Source: Nocardioides sp. B-3
GTDB lineage: Bacteria > Actinomycetota > Actinomycetes > Propionibacteriales > Nocardioidaceae
Direction of reading: 5' to 3'
Assembly: GCF_024703895.1 (NCBI RefSeq)
Contig: NZ_CP087968.1
Coordinates: 3,782,001 to 3,846,000 of the forward strand
DNA length: 64,000 nt
Part shown: positions 45,008 through 55,776 of the stretch, in pieces
Layout of the letters: each line of letters opens with the position of its first letter
Numbering within the stretch: position 1 is the first letter of the stretch
Translations under genes and position numbers: made by a program
The notes under the pieces: generated by a model
What the model was told of the DNA's origin: nothing
The model's input: only the letters and a program-made list of their open reading frames with translations
The model's database searches: none

Positions 45008-45286
45008 GTGAGCCCCTCACAGCGCGCTGAGAATGGCCTCTTCGATCGGGCGAGTGGGCGACCACGACAACCCGAGTCCGTCCCGACTCGGCGTGTTGCA
45101 TCGTGCGCCGGGCTCAGTTTGGGACGGGCAGCGCCTGTGACCTCACATCCCCGTTTGTACAGAGCGTCAACCAGTGGCCCGCGACTTTGGTTCAGGCTGC
45201 CCTTGGCGCCGGAGGGTCGGCGCGGAATAGTTCGAGAGGAACGTGCAGACGACAGATCCATCCCGCCTGATAGGAGCTTGACATGA
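45008..45286 (+). CDS. Possible small ORF ahead of the LLM oxidoreductase
   Basis: A 92-residue frame from GTG 45008, with AAGGAGGT 11 nt upstream, whose stop overlaps the next gene's ATG (ATGA). The arginine- and proline-rich product matches nothing I recognise and may be a chance frame; the two translation signals are the only support. Confidence 0.25.
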   Translation: MSPSQRAENGLFDRASGRPRQPESVPTRRVASCAGLSLGRAAPVTSHPRLYRASTSGPRLWFRLPLAPEGRRGIVREERADDRSIPPDRSLT

Positions 45287-46273
45287 GCCAGAGCCCGGTT
45301 GGCCTCTTCATTGCCACCTCGACGCCACCCGAGGAGATCCCGGCTCTTGCCAAGCAGGCGGAAGACCTCGGATTCCGGGAGGTCTGGGTGGCTGAGGACT
45401 ACTTCGCATACGGCGGGTTCACGGCCGCGGCGCTGGCGCTCCAGGGCGACCCAGCACGTCAAGGTCGGCATCGGCATCGTCGCCTCCGTCGCGCGTCACC
45501 CCGCCGTCACGGCGATGGAGATCGCGACGCTTGCACGGGTGTACCCCGGCCGGTTGCTGCCCGGCGTCGGACATGGGGTGCCCTTCTGGACCGATCAGAT
45601 GGGGCTCACGCCCAAGTCGCCGCTGTCGGCGCTCACCGAATGCATCAACGGTGTGCGCGACCTGCTGGAGGGAATGACCGTCGACCTCGAGGGTCGCCAG
45701 TTCGACTTCCATTCCGTTGCGCTGGGTCACCCGCCGACGACCGAGGTCCCCCTCCTGACCGGCGTTCTGGGGCCGAAGTCGTTGGCCCTCTCCGGAAAGA
45801 TTGCAGATGGCACGGTCATGAGTGTCTTGTCCGGGACCAAGTACCTCGAAGCCGCGGTACAGCACATCTCGGGGGGATGGCGGAAGGCAATCGGCACACG
45901 CACCTGATTCCCACGTTCGCCCTCTTCAGCCTCGATCGCGACGCCAAGGCCGCCAAGGCGGCCGTTCGCTCGAGGCTTGCGTTCTACATCGCGGCCGTGG
46001 GAGCGCACAACCCGCTCACCGCGCCGTTCGGCTACAACGACCAGATCGAAGATCTGCTCAGCCGAGGCGGCGCCGACCTGCTCATTCGTGAAATGCCCGA
46101 CGAGTGGGTCGACGAGCTGACGGTCTCAGGGTGATCCCGACCGGGTGGCCGAGCAGATCAACAGGCTCCCGGGTGCCGGAGCCACGAGCGTGATCCTTTC
46201 TCCCGTCAGCAACAACGCGGCGGAGGAGCTCAAACTGTGCGCCGAACTCGTACTGCCACAGGTCGCCCGCTGA
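45283..46273 (+). CDS. LLM-class flavin-dependent oxidoreductase (three frameshifts)
   Basis: A luciferase-like monooxygenase family protein of about 330 residues, probably F420- or FMN-dependent. Family features are LAKQAEDLGFREVWVAEDYF, the VKVGIGIVASVARHPAVTAME strand-loop, and LPGVGHGVPFW. Shifts: extra G near 45446, missing G near 45870-45875, extra G near 46128-46130; the corrected C-terminus is DPDRVAEQINRLPGAGATSV to TGA 46271. ATG 45283 has AGGAG seven nt upstream. It opens the catabolic gene series; the substrate cannot be told from sequence. Confidence 0.8.
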
Positions 46274-46355
46274 TCGGACCGACGTACGGCCCCGTCGCAA
46301 CTCGGGCCGCTTGACTCTCGGGCCATCGACGACGGCTCCCGCTGAAAGGACCACC

Positions 46356-49065
46356 TTGACTCTGGTAGAAGCACGCCCGGAGAAGCTCGTCTTCGGATTC
46401 GAAGAGGGCGACCGGCACATGAAGAACCTGCTGGGCGGCAAGGGGGCGAATCTTGCGGAGATGACACGTCTCGGGATCCCTGTCCCGCCCGGGTTTCACC
46501 ATCACGACAGCTGCCTGTCAGCGCTACCTTGCAGTGGTCGGCCCCCGTCCGAGCTCTCCGGTCAGATCAACGACCAGCTCCGGTTGTTGGAGCACGCCGC
46601 TGGCCGCCGACTCGGTGACTCGATCGACCCGCTGCTCGTGTCCGTACGCTCGGGGTCGGTGTTCTCCATGCCGGGGATGATGGACACAGTCCTCAACATC
46701 GGGTTGAACGATCTCTCCGTTCGTGGCCTCGCCGAGCAGTCAGGGAGACCCGCGTCGCGTGGGACTCCTATCGACGTCTCATCCAGATGTTCGGCCGCAC
46801 CGTGTTCCACCTTGCCCCTGAACTCTTCGAAGCTGCCCTTGCGCGCGCCAAGACCAGACAAGGGGTTTCCGAACGACTCCGAGCTGGACGCCGGGTCATT
46901 GAAGGAGCTGGTCAACGAGTACAAGACCCCAGGTCGTCGCGACTGGTAACAGGGAGTTTCCACAGGATCCACGAGCGCAGCTCGATCTCGCCATCGATGC
47001 CGTCTTCGGGTCATGGAACTCCGAGCGAGCACGTTTGTATCGCCGACAGGAACAGATCCCGGATGATCTGGGCACAGCCGTCAATGTCGTTGCCATGGTC
47101 TTCGGCAACCTTGGCGAGACCTCGGGGACGGGAGTCGCCTTCACTCGCGACCCTTCCACGGGAGCCGCCGGAACCTATGGCGACTACCTCCAGAACGCCC
47201 GGGGTGAGGACGTGGTGTCCGGGAGCAGGAACACGATTCCACTGGATCAGCTCGAGGAGCTCGACAAGGTCTCCTACGACGAGCTGATGCGGGTGGCGAC
47301 GCAGCTGGAACGCCATTACCTCGACCTCTGCGACATCGAGTTCACGATTGAGCGCGGCAAGCTGTGGCTCCTTCAGACGCGCGTCGGCAAGCGCACCCCA
47401 GAGGCAGCATTTCGGATCGCGAACACCTTCGTCCATGAGGGTCTCATCGACCGGGACACGGCGTTGTCGCGTGTCACTGGTGGACAGCTCAGTCAGCTGA
47501 TGTTTCCGCGCTTCGACGACCTCAAGCAGGCTCCTCCTTTGACCCGGGGCATCGGTGCCTCCCCGGGCGCCGCGACAGGTCGAGTCGCTTTCACGTCGGC
47601 TCGCGCTGAGGAACTGGCGCGCAGCGGGCAGGACGTCATCCCGGTCCGACGAGAGACGAATCCTGACGACCTGCAGGGCATGATCGCTGCCGTCGGCATT
47701 CTGACGAGCCGAGGCGGGAAGACGTCCCACGCTGCTGTGGTGGCGCGGGGAATGGGTCGCACCTGCGTGTGCGGCGCCGAGCAGCTGGTCGTGTCGGAGG
47801 ATTCCGCGACCGCCGGCGAGGTCGTGCTGCGTGAAGGTGACGTGATCTCGATCGACGGTACGACGGGGGAGGTCTTCCTCGGTGCACTGCCAGTGGTCGA
47901 CTCTCCGCTGGTGCGCTATCTCGACGGCGAGATCGCTCCCCGACGCGGCCGTTGACCCGCTCGTCAGCGCCGTGCACGAGATGCTTGTCCACGCAGACTC
48001 CTGTCGGCGTCTCGAGGTGCGGGCCAACGCGGACAACGAGAGCGACGCTGCCCGTGCACGACGTTTCGGCGCGGCCGGCATCGGCCTGTGCCGCACCGAA
48101 CACATGTTCCTCGGGGATCGGAGCAAGCTCGTCGAGCGCCTCATCCCGGCCGCCGGTCCTGAGGACCAGCAGGCAGCTCTCGACGCGCTGCTGCCTCTTC
48201 AGCGGGAGGACTTCGAGCGCGTTCTGCTCGCCATAGACGACTTGCCAACCACCATCCGTCTCATTGATCCGCCGCTGCACGAGTTCCTGCCCGCTCTCGA
48301 TGCGTTGCGTGCAGAGGTGGCGGTGGATCGCGCCCCGGGGACGAGAGTCGCAGGAGCGCGCCTCCCTGCTCGAGGCGGTGCATCGGCTGCACGAGCAGAA
48401 CCCGATGCTCGGGTTGAGAGGTGTCCGCCTCGGACTGGTGATCCCCGGGCTGATCCGGATGCAGGTCCGAGCCATTGCGGAGTCCGTGGTCACGTTGACT
48501 CGCGCGGGACATCGGCCGCGTCCGGAGATTATGATTCCGTTTGTCGGCGCGGCTGAGGAGCTCGAGCTCGCCCGTGCGGAGGTCGAGTGCGTCATTCGTG
48601 AGGTGGAGTTGGAGTTTGGGATCGAGCTCCGTATCCCCGTTGGCACCATGATCGAGCTGCCGCGTGCTGCTCTGACAGCGGATCGGATTGCCGAGTGCGC
48701 AGACTTCTTCTCGTTCGGGACCAACGACCTCACTCAGACCACACCGGGGCTTCTCTCGGGACGACCTCGAGGCTTCCCTGTTCCAGACCTACATGGACAG
48801 GGGCGTCTTCCGGCGTTCTCCGTTCGAGTCGATCGACGTCGCCGGCGTCGGCCGACTGGTCTCGATGGCCAGTGCGGCCGGCCGCGCGAGCCGGCCGGGG
48901 CTCAAGATGGGTGCCTGCGGAGAGCACGCCGGAGATCCTGACAGCATCCAGTTCTTCGACGAGATCGGGCTCGACTACGTCTCCTGCTCACCGTTCAGGG
49001 TGCCGATCGCCGGGCTGGAAGCGGGTCGGTCCACGCTCCGGCTTGCAGTGAGCTCGTCAGCATGA
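46356..49065 (+). CDS. ppdK: Pyruvate phosphate dikinase (several frameshifts)
   Basis: PPDK interconverts pyruvate, ATP and Pi with PEP, AMP and PPi. About 900 residues: N-terminal ATP-binding domain (LLGGKGANLAEMTRLGIPVP; SVRSGSVFSMPGMMDTVLN; ARGEDVVSGSRNT), the swivelling domain with the phosphorylated histidine in LTSRGGKTSHAAVVARGMG, and the C-terminal PEP domain (PFVGAAEELELAR; FFSFGTNDLTQTT; MGACGEHAGDP with the catalytic cysteine). Shifts occur near 46496, 46745, 46860, 46940, 47950, 48340 and 48750. The start is TTG 46356, with GAAAGGA six nt upstream, reading LTLVEARPEKLVFGF. It may supply PEP during growth on the locus' substrate. Confidence 0.9.
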
Positions 49066-49102
49066 CTGGCCGTGGCCGCCGGGGCGACCCAGCGGGTCTG
49101 TC

Positions 49103-50218
49103 ATGAGGGAGCTGATGCCTGACCTCCGGGCCCGGTTCGACACGGGTGGCAGGTTTGCAGTCGCCACCGTCGTCAGGACCTTCAGCTCTGCGCCGCGACT
49201 CCCCGGCGCCACGATGGCGGTTTCGGCGGCGGGAAAGGTGGTCGGCAGCGTTTCGGGCGGATGCGTCGAAGGCGCCGTCTACGAGGCTGCCTGCGAAGCC
49301 ATCTCGGACGGACTGCCCCGCTTCGAACGCTACGGCGTGTCGGACGACGAAGCATTCGGAGTCGGTCTCACCTGTGGTGGGACGATCGAGGTCTTCGTCA
49401 ACCCGGTCGATGCCGACCTCTTCCCTGACTTCCAACGCCCGGAAGAGTCGATACGACGAGGTGAACCGGTCGCACTCGCAACGGTGCTGACCGGCGCCCG
49501 TGTCGGCCGGAGGTTGGTGGTCTGGACGGACGACCACACAGCCTTGGACGACGTCGACCGGCTGCACGACGCCATCATTGGCGATGCTCGAGCCATGTTG
49601 GAGCAGGGGCTCAGCGAAGTCCGCCACTACGGCGAAGACGGTCAGCGCAGGCTCGAGGACGTCCTCGTGTTCATCCAGTCCTTCTCCACCGCGCCACGCT
49701 TGCTGGTCTTCGGGGCCATTGACTTTGCCGCGGCGGTCACCCAGATCGGCAAGTTCCTCGGCTATCGGGTGACCGTGTGTGACGCGAGGCCGGTGTTCGC
49801 CACCCCGGAACGTTTCCCCACGGCCGACGAAGTCGTCGTGTCCCGGCCTCACAAGTACCTCGTTCAGCAGGTTGCCGAGGGAGCTGTGGATTCCCGCACG
49901 GCCATCTGCGTCCTGACTCACGATCCGAAGTTCGACGTGCCCCTGCTCGAGGTCGCTCTACGCGCGGACGCCGCCTATCTCGGAGCCATGGGATCGCGTC
50001 GGACCGATGCAGACAGACGCGCGCGGCTCCCGGAGCTAGGGGTCGCGGAAGAGGCGCTCGAGCGCCTTTCGTCGCCCATCGGTCTCGACATCGGTGCGGT
50101 CACACCCGAGGAGACTGCGATCTCGATCGCCTCCGAGCTGATCGCCAGCCGCCACGGTAAGTCGGGTCATCGGCTGTCCCGGGTGAGTGGAGACATCCAC
50201 GACATGGCCCGTCACTGA
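49103..50218 (+). CDS. XdhC/CoxF family molybdenum-cofactor maturation protein
   Basis: A 371-residue XdhC/CoxI/CoxF family protein. The N-terminal XdhC domain shows VATVVRTFSSAPRLPGATMAV and GSVSGGCVEGAVYE; the C-terminal Rossmann domain has RPHKYLVQQVAEG and ALRADAAYLGAMGSRRT. These proteins bind the molybdenum cofactor, promote its sulfuration or cyanide-to-sulfur maturation and hand it to xanthine-dehydrogenase-type enzymes, here surely the hydroxylase encoded downstream. Frame intact, ATG 49103. Confidence 0.9.
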   Translation: MRELMPDLRARFDTGGRFAVATVVRTFSSAPRLPGATMAVSAAGKVVGSVSGGCVEGAVYEAACEAISDGLPRFERYGVSDDEAFGVGLTCGGTIEVFVNPVDADLFPDFQRPEESIRRGEPVALATVLTGARVGRRLVVWTDDHTALDDVDRLHDAIIGDARAMLEQGLSEVRHYGEDGQRRLEDVLVFIQSFSTAPRLLVFGAIDFAAAVTQIGKFLGYRVTVCDARPVFATPERFPTADEVVVSRPHKYLVQQVAEGAVDSRTAICVLTHDPKFDVPLLEVALRADAAYLGAMGSRRTDADRRARLPELGVAEEALERLSSPIGLDIGAVTPEETAISIASELIASRHGKSGHRLSRVSGDIHDMARH

Positions 50219-50267
50219 CCACACTTGCCTCACCCGGGTCCGCCACAGGCAGATCCCCGCAGCCGAT

Positions 50268-50901
50268 TCAGCGGCCGCGGCGAACGGCCGCGATGAGGAC
50301 GATCAGTACGGCGATGAGTCCGCCGACGATCGCGATGCGTCGAGCATCCGGCAGTCCGGCAACGGCGAGAAGGTCGATCGGCTCCGGAGCAGAGGGAGCC
50401 GCTGCCGGCTTGGAGCCGTTGGACTCGATTGCCCCCGGCTCGTCGCGCAGCTCGCTTCCCGACGTCAGTTGCGCGGACAGGCATTCAGCGAACTGGCCCG
50501 GGATCCGGGCACTCACGTCCTCCATGACACCGCGCCCGAACTGGGCCGGCTTACCGGTGATGGCGAGATCCGTGGTGACTCGAACTTCGGTCTCGGCCCC
50601 CTGTGCCGCGAGGAGGGGTCGTGATCCGCGCCCGGGCCGTTCCGGCGCCCTTCGACTCCTTGCCGGACGCGGAGATGACTGCACGAAAGGCGGATTCGTC
50701 GCGTTCGACAAAGGTCGCCTTGCCCTTGTACGTCATCTGCACGGGTCCGAGCTTCACGCGGACCGATCCGGTGAACTCATCACCTTGTAGGGACTCCGGG
50801 GAGGCGCCCGGCACACACGTGGCGACTCGCTCGATGTCGAGCAGGGCGAGCCACGCCTCTTCGATCGGCACGGGCACGGTGAACGTGTTGTTGAGCTCCA
50901 C
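50268..50901 (-). CDS. CoxG-like SRPBCC protein with C-terminal membrane anchor (one frameshift)
   Basis: A CoxG/SRPBCC (START-like) protein of about 210 residues. Family motifs are NNTFTVPVPIEEAWLALLD, ATCVPGA and VKLGPVQMTYKGKATF. The C-terminus has a linker (SKPAAAPSAPEP) and one membrane helix (IAIVGGLIAVLIVLIAA) ending VRRGR. CoxG homologues are linked to membrane attachment and electron transfer of Mo-hydroxylases. One extra C near 50620 (minus strand ACCCCTCC) is corrected to LLAAQGAETEVRVTTD. GTG 50901 follows AAGGAG. It is transcribed divergently from the Mo-enzyme operon. Confidence 0.85.
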
Positions 50902-51133
50902 TACGACTCCTTGGTCGCGGCCCCCCGCGAGCTCGACCTGGTCTAGCCAGGCTCGCTGCTCGCCGGCCGCAAGCGGGACCATCGATTGACTGAACAACCA
51001 AGCGTTCCTCAACCGGAGCGATTTGTGATTGACGGAACGTACAGGTTCTCGGTCGGTGCTTTGTACGGCGGCACCTCGTCCCCGACTCCGGGGCTGCGTA
51101 GCGTGAAATCCATCACCCACCGGGAGGTACGTC
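50902..51133. other. Divergent promoter region between CoxG and the Mo-hydroxylase operon
   Basis: A 232-nt region with no gene. TTGACT occurs at about 50985 on the plus strand, and GGGAGG lies eight nt before the TTG start of the large subunit. No clear operator palindrome was recognised. Confidence 0.4.
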
Positions 51134-53507
51134 TTGTCAGAGAAATCCGTGTCCACGGGCTTGATCGGTGCTCGCGTGCGCCGTACAGAAGATCCGCGTC
51201 TGCTGACGGGTCGCGGTCAGTATCTGGACGACGTGCACGTTCCGGGCATGCTCGAGGGTGCCGTCCTTCGCAGCCCTATGCCACATGCGCGAATCGTGAG
51301 CATCGACACGAGCGCGGCTGAGGCGCATCCGGGGGTGTTCGCCGTACTCACGGGCGAGCAGCTCCGGGGGATCGTGAAGACACCGCAGCCGGTGATCTGG
51401 CGCATGATTCCGGACCAGCTCATGACCAACGGCTACGCGCTTGCTGTGGACAAGGTTCGCTACGTCGGCCGGGGCGTCGTTGCCGTGGCGGCAGTGGATC
51501 GCGCCACGGCGGAGGACGCGCTCGAGCTCATCGATGTCGAGTACGACGAGCTCCCGGTCGTTGCGAGCCCGGAAGACGCTCTGGCGGAAGGCGCGCCCAA
51601 GCTTTTCGAGGACTGGCCGGACAATGTCAGTTGCCGGACGACGATCCCCAAGGGGGACGTGGCCACCGCCTTTGCGGAGGCGGACGTGATCGTCGAGGAG
51701 ACGTTCCGGTTTGCACGCCAGATGGGGACACCCCTCGAGACGCGGCGTGGTCGCGACACGGGATCCCTACACTGACGTGCTTGACGTCTACCTGTCCACC
51801 CAGTCCCCGAACCTCGCCCGGGACCTGCTCGGCGAGGTACTGGGGGTCTCCGTGGACAAGATCCGCGTTCGGGTCCCGGACGTGGGGGTGGTTTCTGGGA
51901 ACAAGTTCGACTTTTACGCCGAAGAGGTTGTGGCCTCGATCCTCTCGAAGCAGACCGGCCGGCCGGTCAAGCTGATCGAGGACCGGCTCGAGAGCTTTGT
52001 GGCGAATGCGCACTCACGTGAGCAGAAGATCGAGGTGTCGATCGCTGCGAAGAACGACGGGACGATCACGGGCCTTCGGTCCACTGTCTACGCGGTTCTC
52101 GGTGGCCAGCTCGCCACCGTCGGCATCGGTCCGAACTGGTTGACTGCGGCTCTCATCGCTGGCCCGTACGACATCGCCAACGTCGAGTCGAGCGTCGTGG
52201 GTGTTGTCACCAACCGCTCGCCCTACGGCTCCTACCGAGGCTGGGGACAGCCGAAGGCGAACTTCGTCCACGAACGCATGGTGGATCTGCTCGCGCGCAA
52301 ACTGGGGATGGATTCCATCGCAGTGCGGAGCAGGAACCTCATTGCTCCGGACGCATTTCCCTACCCCTCCCCGGTCTTCTTCTACGACGGAGGCAGGTAC
52401 CAGACCTGCATGGACCCGGCCACGGATGAGGTTGCCAGCCGCAAGTGGGTCGCTCGTCGCGACGAGGCCCGTGCGCAGGGCCGCCACCTCGGCATCGGAT
52501 ACTCGTTCCACGTCGAGATCACCGCCCCGGGGCCGACCCGGATCATGAACATGGCTGGCCTCCAGCACTCCTCGTTCGACGAAGAGGTCGTTCGGATCGA
52601 CTCGAGCGGTGGTGTGACCGTCTACACCGGGCAGAGCGCACTCGGCCGGGGGCATCCAGACCGCCCCCGCCCAGGGTTGCAGGCCGAGTCTCTCGGCGTT
52701 CCCCTCGAGACTGTCACCGTCGTCGTGGGTGACACCGACACCTGTGCCTTCACGGGGTATGGCACCGGCGGTAGCCGCGCTGCCGCCTTGGGTGGTGCTG
52801 CCGTGATCCGAGCTTCCGGGCGGCTCAAGGAGAAGGTCCTGCGCATCGCCGGGCACATGCTGGAAGCCGATCCCAAGGATCTGGAGATCAGCGACGGCAT
52901 CATCTCGATCGCTGGCGTGCCGGGCCGCAGCATCACCATGGCCGAGATCGGCGACGCGAGCTATCGCCGGATCAACGGTCGTCTGCCCGAGGGGGAGTCC
53001 CCGACACTCGAGGAGCGTGATGTCTTCGATCCCGACAATGTCGCCTTCTCGTACGGTTGCACTGCTGTGCTGGCCGAGGTGGACACCGAGACCGGTGTGG
53101 TGACGCTCGTTGAGTACCTCATGGCCCATGACTGCGGCACGGTCATCAACCCCACGATCGTGGACGGCCAGATCCGGGGTGGGGCCGCACAAGCCATCGG
53201 CGGAGCGCTCTACGAGGAGCTGGTCTACGGGCCAGATGGTCAGATCCAGACCACGACCTTCATGGACTACCTGATCCCCACGGCCAGCGAGATCCCTGAC
53301 ATGGACATCTTGCACATGGAGACGCCGGCCGAGCACATCCCCGGCGGCTTCAAGGGCGTCGGCGAGGGCGGCACGATCGGTGGCGCAGCCGCGATCGCTG
53401 GTGCTGTTGACGATGCACTGTCCGAGGCAGGCGTGTTCACCACGAGTCTCCCGATCACTCCGCCGCGCCTCTTGGCGGCCATGAAGGCAGGAGCAGCCCA
53501 GCGATGA
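51134..53507 (+). CDS. Molybdenum hydroxylase large subunit, CoxL/XdhA-like (frameshifted)
   Basis: The Mo-binding subunit (about 789 residues) of a xanthine-dehydrogenase-family enzyme. It starts GARVRRTEDPRLLTGRGQYLDD, typical of CO-dehydrogenase-like members. The active-site loop reads SPYGSYRGWGQPKANF, not the AYRCSFR loop of form I CO dehydrogenase, so CO oxidation is unlikely. The catalytic glutamate lies in FKGVGEGGTIGG near the C-terminus. Shifts: near 51738, and a set of three within 52648-52682 that together keep frame (corrected GRGIQTAPAQVAAESLG). The start is TTG 51134 with GGGAGGT. Substrate unknown. Confidence 0.9.
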
Positions 53508-54378
53508 AGGCTTCCACTTTCGAGTACCACCCGGCCACCTCGGTGGACGAGGCGATCCAGCTGCTGGCGGCCAACGAGGATGCCAAGGTGCTGGCCGGCG
53601 GCCAGAGCCCGGTGCCGTTGCTGAACATGCGGCTGGCGCGACCCAGCCTGTTGATCGACCTGAACGGTCTGACGGACCTTGCGTACGTTCGCCGCGACGG
53701 TGGTCATCTGGCGATCGGAGCTCTCACACGTCATCGCGACGTCGAGGAGTCCGAACTGGTGCTGAAGCACGCCGAGTTGCTCAGCCTCGCGCTGGGACAT
53801 GTCGGACACGTGACGATCCGCAACCGGGGAACCGTCGGCGGCAGCATCTCGCACGCTGACCCGGCAGCCGAAGTACCTGCCGCCATGACTGCGCTCGATG
53901 CCGAGCTGGTCGTCCGCGGGCCATCTGGTTCGCGCACGATCCCTGTGCGAGGATTCTTCCTCGGCTATCTCATGACGCTGCTGGAACCGGAAGAGATTCT
54001 CACCGAGATCCGGATCCCCCTCCTGCCGGATGGCACCGGCTGCGCTGTGGAGGAACTCACTCAGGCGCAGCGGCGACTTCTGCACTGGTGGCCGTCTTCG
54101 TGGCCCTGACGTTGGGCGCCGACGGCACGGTCGACGCTGCTCGCATCAGTGTGGCCGGTGCTGATTCCACTCCCGTTCGAGCCGATACTGCGGAGGCTCT
54201 CCTCGTCGGCAAACTCCCTTCGGATGAGCTGTTCGCCGCAGCGGCCGACGCCGTTGCAGCCGCAACGAATCCACCCAAGGACATCCACGCTCCCGCCGAA
54301 TACCGGCGAGAGATGGCTGCGGTGCTCAGCCGCCGAGCTCTGAAGAACGCCGCCGCACGAGCCAATAGGGGTGAATGA
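53504..54378 (+). CDS. Molybdenum hydroxylase FAD subunit, CoxM-like (one frameshift)
   Basis: The medium subunit, about 290 residues, carrying FAD between the Fe-S subunit and quinone or other acceptors. FAD-binding motifs are VLAGGQSPVPLLNMR (AGGQS) and IRNRGTVGGSISHADP (TVGG). The CO-dehydrogenase flavoprotein C-terminal domain includes ARISVAGADSTPVRADTAE. The frame breaks near 54055-54075 after CAVEEL; the second frame continues ALVAVFVALTLGADG. ATG 53504 overlaps the large-subunit stop, and its stop overlaps the small-subunit GTG. Confidence 0.88.
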
Positions 54379-54865
54379 CGTGACTGACAAGATGAGCGTG
54401 AACGTGCGAGTCAACGGCCGGCAATACACGAGCGATGTCGAGCCGCGAAAGAGCCCGGCGGACTTCCTGAGGAAGGACATCGGCGTCACCGGCGTACACC
54501 CGGGTTGCGAGCACGGGGTGTGTGGTGCCTGCACCATCCTGCTCGATGGCCGCTCTGTCCGAGCCTGTTGCATGCTGGCTGTCCAGGCCGACGGCGCGGA
54601 GGTGACAACCGTCGAGGGCCTTGCACAGGACGGGGAGTTGCACCCCCTGCAGGAGGCGTTCTGGAAGCACCACGGGCTCCAGTGCGGATTCTGCACGCCG
54701 GGGATGCTGATGACCGCATGCGAGATGCTCGCGGACAACCCGTGTCCCTCGCGTGAGCAGATCCGTGACGGGATCTCGGGGAACATGTGCCGATGCACGG
54801 GCTACCAGTTCATCGTCGATGCCATCGAGGACGTCGCTCGCCAGTCAGACCAGTCGAGTGCCTGA
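54371..54865 (+). CDS. Molybdenum hydroxylase 2Fe-2S subunit, CoxS-like
   Basis: A 164-residue iron-sulfur subunit. The plant-ferredoxin-type cluster is in GCEHGVCGACTILLDG and ACCML, and the second cluster in LQCGFCTPGMLM and GNMCRCTGYQ, the standard two-cluster pattern. It passes electrons from Mo to FAD. GTG 54371 overlaps the FAD-subunit gene; ATG 54392 would be a shorter alternative start. Intact. Confidence 0.93.
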   Translation: MNDVTDKMSVNVRVNGRQYTSDVEPRKSPADFLRKDIGVTGVHPGCEHGVCGACTILLDGRSVRACCMLAVQADGAEVTTVEGLAQDGELHPLQEAFWKHHGLQCGFCTPGMLMTACEMLADNPCPSREQIRDGISGNMCRCTGYQFIVDAIEDVARQSDQSSA

Positions 54866-54887
54866 GAGCCGGCCGGCTCCGGACACG

Positions 54888-55776
54888 ATGCCAACGCCGC
54901 ACCCAGCCTTTCCGACCGTTGCGGCGGTCGAGGACGTTCTCAGGTCGCACGACTACCTGCCGGAACACGGACTTGCCGTGGCCATCTTCCCGGCCATGGG
55001 CATGAGGCGTCCCCTCCTCCTCGAGGGAGAGCCCGGCGTCGGCAAGACCGAGGTCGCCAAGACGATGGCGCGAATTCTCGGGGTCGATCTCATCCGGCTG
55101 CAGTGCTATGAGGGCATCGACGCATCCCGTGCTCTGTACGAGTGGGACTACGCACGCCAGTTGTTGCACGTACGTGGCCAGAGTGAATTGGCACCCGACG
55201 AAAAACGAGACGTCGACCTCTTTGGTCCGGAGTTCCTGCTGGAGCGACCAATCCTCGGCGAGTGTCCGGCGCGGAGCGTCAGCCGTGCTGCTGATCGATG
55301 AGCTCGATCGTGCCGACGACGAGTTCGACGCGTTCCTCCTCGAGGTGTTGTCCGAGCAGGCGTTGACCATTCCCGAGATCGGCACCATCTCGGCGCCCTC
55401 GCCGCCCATCGTGTTCATCACCTCCAACCGCACGCGAACTGCACGACGCCTTGAAGCGTCGGTGCTTCTACCACTGGATCGACTACCCCCGCCGGAGCGC
55501 GAGGCGGAAATCATCCGGAAGCGGGTTCCGTCGGTCGAGCCTGAACTCGCTCATGCCATCGCCTCGGCTGTCACCGGCTTGCGGGAGCTCGGGCTGGTCA
55601 AGCAACCCGGGATCGCCGAGGCGATCGACTGGGCACTGGCAACGAGCCTGATGGGTGGCCCGGCCTTCGACTCGGCGATCGCGAATCTGACCGTGGGGGC
55701 CGCCATCAAGAACCGAGAGGACTCGGCCCGGGTCACCGACCTGCTCCCGGGCCTCTACTCCCCATCGACCACATGA
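54888..55776 (+). CDS. MoxR-type AAA+ ATPase, CoxD-like (frameshifted)
   Basis: An AAA+ ATPase of about 296 residues. Walker A GEPGVGKTEVAK and Walker B AVLLIDELDRADDEFDAF are clear; FITSNRTRELHDALKRRCFYHW (read across two frames, near 55435-55485) is the sensor and arginine-finger region, and matches CoxD. In CO dehydrogenase maturation CoxD with CoxE helps build the copper-sulfur-Mo centre; here the Mo-enzyme lacks the CODH loop, so a general Moco sulfuration or insertion role is likelier. The first shift is near 55258. ATG 54888. Confidence 0.87.

Noticed and set aside
44720..45286. A 188-residue plus-strand ORF ahead of the LLM gene
   Set aside because: No domain or start signal at its 5' end; only the portion from 45008 with a ribosome binding site is kept as a low-confidence ORF.
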